A stretch of 9,478 bases of DNA from Chloroflexota bacterium (GTDB lineage Bacteria; Chloroflexota; UBA6077; JACQUR01). The notes beneath the pieces are model-generated. The model saw only the letters and a program-made list of their open reading frames with translations. It did no database searches and was not told where the DNA came from. Location: the NCBI GenBank assembly GCA_016210245.1, contig JACQUR010000496.1, positions 1 through 9,478 on the forward strand, in the 5' to 3' direction. The position numbers and the translations under genes are program-made. Within the stretch, counting starts at the first letter, position 1, and each line of letters opens with the position of its first letter. Of the stretch, positions 6,470 to 9,478 are shown piece after piece.

Positions 6470-7850
6470 GCTGGAGCTCGGCGGCCTTCATGGGCCCGGC
6501 TACCCCGTACACTCGGCCGTCGCGCTGCCAGAGCGCGGCGCTGCCCAGGCCCGAGTTGTCGGCCAGCAGCAGGCCCTGCCCGCCCGCGATCGTCGTCTGC
6601 TGCCAACGGATCTGGTCGACAGGAATGGGGATCGGCACGGTAGTGCGCCAGTCCTGGATCGCTCGCAACTGGCGTACGGTTTCGGGCGGCAGGCCCGGCA
6701 GTCCCAGCAGGAACTCCCGCAGCTCGTCGAGCGACACCTGGCCGTCGACCCCGACCGTCAGCTCGCCCGTCTCGCCGATGAGCAGGCCCATGCTGTTGTC
6801 CGATCCGGTGTAGGTGAGCAGCGCGGCGGCAGGCACCGAAACCACCAGCGAGGCCCCGTGGAACCTGTCCGGCAGGCTGACCTCGGGGTGGCCGATGCTC
6901 TGGAAGTAGCTGCGCGCCTTGTCCCGGTCGAAGGTGAAGCGAAACTCGGTGGCTGGCGTCACCATGATGCTCGGGGTCCTGGCCAGGCCAGCCGGGAGGG
7001 TCGCGGGGTCAGGCTGCTTCACCTGGAAACCGACCCGCTGGCTGGCCTCAGCGACCGTCTTGACCTCCGCGCCGAACGTGCTCTGCTGGTTCGGCGGACC
7101 GCCCTGGACCGTGCCGAGGCGCTCGAGCTGGAACAGGGGGCTGGCGGTCGTCTGCTTGGGGTCGAAGGTGACGGGCGCGAAGCGCTGGCTGCGGAACTGG
7201 GCCAGGAACTGCGCGGCCGCGGTCTGTCCCTGGGGGGTGAAGCCCACCAGGAAGGCCAGCACCAGCGCGGCGGCGAGCCCGCCCAGCGCGAAGCGCCAGC
7301 GGTGGAAGGTATGGGCAAGCGTCATGAGGCGTCTCCCTTGAGCAGGTGCGCTCGGTTGCTCGGCGAGTGGTGGCTGCGGGGCGGCAGCACAGGCGGGTCG
7401 CCTGTGCCACCGGGGTACTGTCGGTGGCACAGGCGAGCCGCCTGTGCTGCCGCCCTGAAGGGCGGGCCTGCCTGGATCGGAGTTGCCGCCCTGAAGGGCG
7501 GGCCTGGCTGAACCGGGGTTGCTGCCCTGAAGGGCGGGCCTGGCTGAACCGGAGTTGCCGCCCTGAAGGGCGGGCCTACTTGGACCGGAGGGATGCTCGG
7601 CCGGTGCCAGGGCCGTTCGCCTGCGCCACTCCAGGCGCTGGCGGGCCAGCTCGACCTCTGCGGCCGAGGGCAGGGGGTGCGGGGCAAGCGCGCCGATCGC
7701 TCTGGCGGCCAGGGCGGCGTCCTGGCGCAGCTCGCCGACGCTCGCCCGGCAGGCTGGACAGCCAGCCAGGTGGGCGGTGAGCTCGGCTCCCAGGCCGTCT
7801 TGCTCCTGGTCGAGCCAGGCCCGCCAGCGTCCAGGGTCAGGACAGGTCAT
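6447..7850 (-). CDS. Membrane anti-sigma factor with zinc-finger domain and repeat-expanded linker
   Basis: The ATG at 7850 overlaps the sigma-factor 3' end by 14 nt and is preceded by GGAG at 7-nt spacing. The 467-residue product has an N-terminal anti-sigma zinc-finger-like domain with His27-x3-Cys31-x2-Cys34 (HLAGCPAC), which would hold the ECF sigma factor in the cytoplasm. A long low-complexity linker (about 82-175) follows, then one membrane segment (about 187-204) and an exterior domain of about 260 residues of unrecognised family, presumably the sensor. The linker carries four copies of a 12-residue unit (RPALQGGNS type) encoded by 36-bp repeats, then a segment encoded by a 34-bp inverted repeat. 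The frame stays open throughout. A second in-frame ATG at 7325 has a strong Shine-Dalgarno sequence, so a shorter 292-residue membrane product may also be made. Role inferred from position and motif. Confidence 0.82.
   Translation of the reverse strand: MTCPDPGRWRAWLDQEQDGLGAELTAHLAGCPACRASVGELRQDAALAARAIGALAPHPLPSAAEVELARQRLEWRRRTALAPAEHPSGPSRPALQGGNSGSARPALQGSNPGSARPALQGGNSDPGRPALQGGSTGGSPVPPTVPRWHRRPACAAAPQPPLAEQPSAPAQGRRLMTLAHTFHRWRFALGGLAAALVLAFLVGFTPQGQTAAAQFLAQFRSQRFAPVTFDPKQTTASPLFQLERLGTVQGGPPNQQSTFGAEVKTVAEASQRVGFQVKQPDPATLPAGLARTPSIMVTPATEFRFTFDRDKARSYFQSIGHPEVSLPDRFHGASLVVSVPAAALLTYTGSDNSMGLLIGETGELTVGVDGQVSLDELREFLLGLPGLPPETVRQLRAIQDWRTTVPIPIPVDQIRWQQTTIAGGQGLLLADNSGLGSAALWQRDGRVYGVAGPMKAAELQRVADSLR
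7323..7339 (-). promoter_or_regulatory. Internal ribosome binding site and ATG inside the anti-sigma gene
   Basis: On the minus strand AAGGGAGA (7339-7332) lies 7 nt before the in-frame ATG at 7325-7323. Initiation here would give a 292-residue product (6447-7325) starting MTLAHTFHRW just before the membrane segment, without the zinc-finger domain or the repeat linker. Whether it is used is unknown. Confidence 0.4.
7379..7455. repeat. 34-bp near-perfect inverted repeat within the anti-sigma coding sequence
   Basis: Arms 7379-7412 and 7422-7455 are complementary at 33 of 34 positions around a 9-nt loop. Each arm is itself nearly palindromic; in the left arm GCACAGGCG (7387-7395) pairs with CGCCTGTGC (7399-7407). 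It abuts the 36-bp tandem array. Read in the anti-sigma frame it encodes a Gly/Pro/Arg/Ala segment (about residues 132-158) with no stop. It is of the type of multicopy intergenic palindromes, here inside a gene. Confidence 0.85.
7452..7592. repeat. 36-bp tandem repeat array, four copies, in frame
   Basis: Copies begin at 7452, 7488, 7524 and 7560, exactly 36 bp apart. Each contains the near-palindrome GCCCTGAAGGGC followed by GGGCCT. Because 36 is a multiple of three, the anti-sigma frame is kept and reads as four 12-residue units centred on RPALQGG. Copies differ by a few substitutions, most in the variable second half. Confidence 0.9.
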
Positions 7851-8394
7851 CGTTGCGCTCCAGGTACAGGACTCGGAAGGCCCGCTCGGCGCGGGCCAGC
7901 AGCACGCCCACCGATCCGACCGCGATGCCCAGCACCGCGGCGACCTCCGCGTACGAGTAGCCCGAGTGGCGGAGCAGCAAGCAGTCGCGCTGCCGCTCCG
8001 GCAGGCGGGCCAGCACCCAGCGGACCTCCGCCTGCTCCTCCTGCCGCAGCACCGTACACGCTGGACTGCCCAGGTCGTCCCTGGCCTCGGCTGCCTCCAG
8101 CCGGCCAACGCGCTCCAGCCGCTCCCGGGCGCGGCCGCGAGCCCGCAGTCGATTGGCGCCCAGGTTGAGGCACACCCGGCGGAGCCAGGCGGCCACCTCC
8201 TCGTCGGGCCGCTGGAGCACGGGCGCCTCGGCCAGCTTCAGGAAGACCTCCTGGAGCGTGTCTTCCGCTTCCAGGCGGTCGCCCAGCACGCAGTACGCCA
8301 GCCCGAGCAGCTCGGGATAGAAGCGCCGAAAGAGATCGTTGAAGCGCTCGGCCGGGTCGACCACTCGGTATGCCAACTCAGCTCCGCTCAGCAC
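7837..8394 (-). CDS. ECF (extracytoplasmic function) RNA polymerase sigma factor
   Basis: This 185-residue sigma70-family protein contains only regions 2 and 4, as in ECF sigma factors. Region 2 spans about 17-84, with the core-binding and -10 motif around EAEDTLQEVFLKL (42-54). Region 4 spans about 124-175: LPERQRDCLLLRHSGYSYAEVAAVLG matches the family's LPxxxRxxLxLRxxxGxSyxEIAxxLG form, followed by an SVGVLLARAERAFR recognition helix. It is the first gene of an overlapping operon with an anti-sigma factor, ATPase and permease, so it probably controls its own operon and perhaps envelope genes. The start GTG 8394 has a GAGG/AGGG sequence a few nt upstream. A TTG 18 nt inside, with GGAG ahead of it, is an alternative. 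No ECF-type -35/-10 pair was recognised upstream. Confidence 0.9.
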   Translation of the reverse strand: MLSGAELAYRVVDPAERFNDLFRRFYPELLGLAYCVLGDRLEAEDTLQEVFLKLAEAPVLQRPDEEVAAWLRRVCLNLGANRLRARGRARERLERVGRLEAAEARDDLGSPACTVLRQEEQAEVRWVLARLPERQRDCLLLRHSGYSYAEVAAVLGIAVGSVGVLLARAERAFRVLYLERNDDLS

Positions 8395-8441
8395 CAGGAG
8401 CCCTCGGAAGATGATGGGCGCTGCACCGCCACTCGCCCATT

Positions 8442-8464
8442 AAAACACCGCCGGGGCGGGTTTT
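8442..8464 (-). terminator. Bidirectional intrinsic terminator
   Basis: AAAAC and a CCG-rich arm pair with CGG and GTTTT (one T bulged), giving a GC stem flanked by A4 on one side and T4 on the other. On the minus strand the stem ends in TTTTAAT; on the plus strand it ends in TTTTG. It lies between the cyclase gene (stop at 8545) and the sigma operon (start 8394) and would insulate them. The T-run is short, so efficiency is uncertain. Confidence 0.5.
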
Positions 8465-8477
8465 GTGACAGAGGAGA

Positions 8478-8539
8478 TCTGCAGGTCTTGCAGCCGCCCG
8501 CGCCCCTTGCGGGGCGCGGGCGGCTGCAAGACCTGCAGA
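8478..8539. repeat. Perfect 29-bp-stem hairpin downstream of the cyclase gene
   Basis: The arms 8478-8506 and 8511-8539 are perfectly complementary over 29 bp with a 4-nt TTGC loop. The element ends 5 nt from the cyclase stop codon and about 14 nt from the intrinsic terminator. The stem begins CTGCAGGTCTTGCAG, and its inner part is pure G+C. There is no T-run, so it is more like a multicopy palindromic repeat that may protect or end the cyclase mRNA than a terminator by itself. Confidence 0.9.
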
Positions 8540-8544
8540 AATGA

Positions 8545-9306
8545 CTACTCCTCGACGAAGGCCACCACCCTGGCGATGCTCGACTCGCCGCCCTCGAAGC
8601 GCCAGGGGAAGACGCCGATCAGGCAGCGGCGGTTGAGCACCTGGTCGAGGTCGCCACCCACGTTCTCCACGTGCTGGATCTCCTTCTTGAAGGGCACCCG
8701 GTGCATCGGGAAGATGTCCTTCGCGGGGAACTGCTCCTCCAGCCTCACCCCCTTCGCCCGCTCGTACTCGGCCACCAGGTCGGGCCGCATGCGGCGGATG
8801 GTAGTGTTCATGGGGTGGTCGGCCGAGCCACAGTCCACGCCCGTCCAGGCGAACTCCATCTCGGAGATCCATTCCGCCATCTCGCGCCCCCCGCCCGGGT
8901 GGCGCAGGAAGTAGCGCGCCTCGTCCTCCTCCCGCTCGCCCACGTAGTAGTGGTGGTAGCCGGTGTGGTAGATCAGGATGTCGCCCTTCCTCACCTCGGC
9001 CCGGCTGGTGATGTGCTGCGGGCGAATGACATCCCAGTCGCCGACCGCGTCGCTGATGTCGACGATCACCCCCTCGCCGAAGCAGCGCGAGAGCGGGAAG
9101 CTGGCGATGTCCTTGCCTCCCGGGATGCCGTGCATCTGCCCATCCAGGTGGGTGCTGACGTGGAGCGGAGTTTCGATCATCTGGGCCACGATCTCGTTCG
9201 AGGAGAAGCGCTGGATGTAGTAGACCTTGACCGGCGGGTAGCCCGCCCAGCCAGGGGTGTGGATGCTGAAAGGATGCGACAGGTCCACCAGACGAAAGCG
9301 TGCCAT
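8545..9306 (-). CDS. Cyclase / kynurenine formamidase-family metal-dependent hydrolase
   Basis: This 253-residue protein belongs to the cyclase family (PF04199), which includes bacterial kynurenine formamidase and related metal-dependent amide and lactone hydrolases. The metal site is the family's HxGTHxDxxxH motif, seen as HVSTHLDGQMH: His49, His53, Asp55 and His59, with Ser51 where Gly is usual. VDLSHPFSIHTPGW (7-20) is the typical N-terminal LSHPLxxxTPxWPG strand, and GDILIYHTGYHHYY (108-121) is the usual G-D-x-x-L-x-x-TG segment. At 253 residues it is longer than the roughly 210 of KynB. No other tryptophan-degradation gene is in view, so the substrate stays open. ATG 9306 is chosen because GGAGG lies 7 nt upstream; an in-frame GTG at 9363 would only add repeat-derived residues. 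It seems to be a single-gene unit, with its promoter unseen or displaced by repeats. Confidence 0.88.
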   Translation of the reverse strand: MARFRLVDLSHPFSIHTPGWAGYPPVKVYYIQRFSSNEIVAQMIETPLHVSTHLDGQMHGIPGGKDIASFPLSRCFGEGVIVDISDAVGDWDVIRPQHITSRAEVRKGDILIYHTGYHHYYVGEREEDEARYFLRHPGGGREMAEWISEMEFAWTGVDCGSADHPMNTTIRRMRPDLVAEYERAKGVRLEEQFPAKDIFPMHRVPFKKEIQHVENVGGDLDQVLNRRCLIGVFPWRFEGGESSIARVVAFVEE

Positions 9307-9313
9307 GGCGTGT

Positions 9314-9318
9314 CCTCC
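9314..9318 (-). promoter_or_regulatory. Shine-Dalgarno sequence deciding the cyclase start
   Basis: GGAGG on the minus strand, 7 nt before ATG 9306. It rules in this start over the upstream GTG at 9363, which lies in repeat DNA. Confidence 0.75.
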
Positions 9319-9325
9319 GAGCTGT

Positions 9326-9346
9326 AGTGCTGAGTGCTGAGCCCTG
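9326..9346. repeat. Short heptamer array upstream of the cyclase gene
   Basis: Two exact AGTGCTG units (9326-9332 and 9333-9339) and one degenerate unit, AGCCCTG (9340-9346), lie in the 5' leader of the cyclase gene. The unit equals the 2322-2356 repeat (ACTCAGC) read on the other strand, and the first unit of the 4581 array. Confidence 0.75.
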
Positions 9347-9353
9347 GGCACCA

Positions 9354-9478
9354 GGGCGGACACGCAGGTCCGCCCCTACGAGGTGAGGGCGGACACGCAG
9401 GTCCGCCCCTACGAGGTGAGGGCGGACACGCAGGTCCGCCCCTACGAGGTGAGGGCGGACACGCAGGTCCGCCCCTAC
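9354..9478. repeat. 33-bp tandem repeat with internal palindrome, cut by the window end
   Basis: Copies start at 9354, 9387, 9420 and 9453. Three are full, and the fourth runs into the window edge after 26 bp. They are identical as far as visible. Each contains GGGCGGAC and GTCCGCCC arms around a 6-nt ACGCAG loop, then a constant joining segment (CTACGAGGTGA). The array probably continues beyond the window. No variable spacers are present. Confidence 0.92.

Noticed and set aside
6228..7511. 427-residue open frame on the plus strand opposite the ATPase and anti-sigma genes
   Set aside because: It runs across the junction of two well-supported minus-strand genes and shows no domain.
7452..7592. 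CRISPR array (36-bp period)
   Set aside because: Copies are contiguous and similar over their whole length, without spacers, and lie inside an open coding frame.
9354..9478. CRISPR array
   Set aside because: The unit repeats directly every 33 bp with the joining segment also identical, so there are no unique spacers. No cas gene is seen.

Overview
The window is GC-rich bacterial DNA, tightly packed with genes and carrying an unusual load of short intergenic repeats. No taxonomic marker is present. The mix of a large VanW/peptidoglycan-binding membrane protein, an ECF sigma/anti-sigma/ABC-2 exporter operon, many GTG/TTG starts, and several palindromic and heptameric repeat families fits a member of the Chloroflexota. 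That assignment is an inference, not a demonstration.

Layout. (1) 1-331 is a non-coding leader with a plausible sigma70-type promoter (203-231) and two hairpins. (2) 332-2313, plus strand: the two half-subunits of a thiamine-diphosphate 2-oxoacid decarboxylase (sulfopyruvate/phosphonopyruvate decarboxylase type), overlapping by 4 nt, then a TIM-barrel sugar-phosphate isomerase/epimerase-type protein. A 144-bp foldback of 7-bp repeats (1385-1528) sits on the second junction, supplying the stop codon of the upstream gene and the leading codons of the downstream one. (3) 2322-2356 is a second heptamer array between convergent genes. (4) 2363-4495, minus strand: a 710-residue VanW-family protein with its own candidate promoter. 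(5) 4496-4652 is intergenic, with the promoter, a third heptamer array and hairpins. (6) 8394 down to 4653, minus strand: an operon of ECF sigma factor, membrane anti-sigma factor, ABC ATPase and ABC-2 permease, in which every junction overlaps. The anti-sigma linker contains four in-frame 36-bp repeats and a 34-bp near-perfect inverted repeat. (7) 8395-8544 holds an intrinsic terminator and a perfect 29-bp-stem hairpin. (8) 8545-9306, minus strand: a metal-dependent cyclase/kynurenine formamidase-family hydrolase. (9) 9307-9478 holds the fourth heptamer array and a 33-bp palindromic tandem repeat cut off by the window end.

How the parts may work together. The plus-strand genes look like a small 2-oxoacid/carbohydrate catabolic unit. 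The substrate cannot be read from sequence, and the beta half lacks the usual Asn metal ligand. The sigma operon looks like a self-contained envelope-signalling unit: the extracytoplasmic part of the anti-sigma factor would sense a signal, release the sigma factor, and adjust expression of a two-gene ABC exporter. The most interesting signals are the repeats. Four loci share a 7-bp period and a common heptamer pattern, and two other repeat families have been absorbed into reading frames without breaking them.
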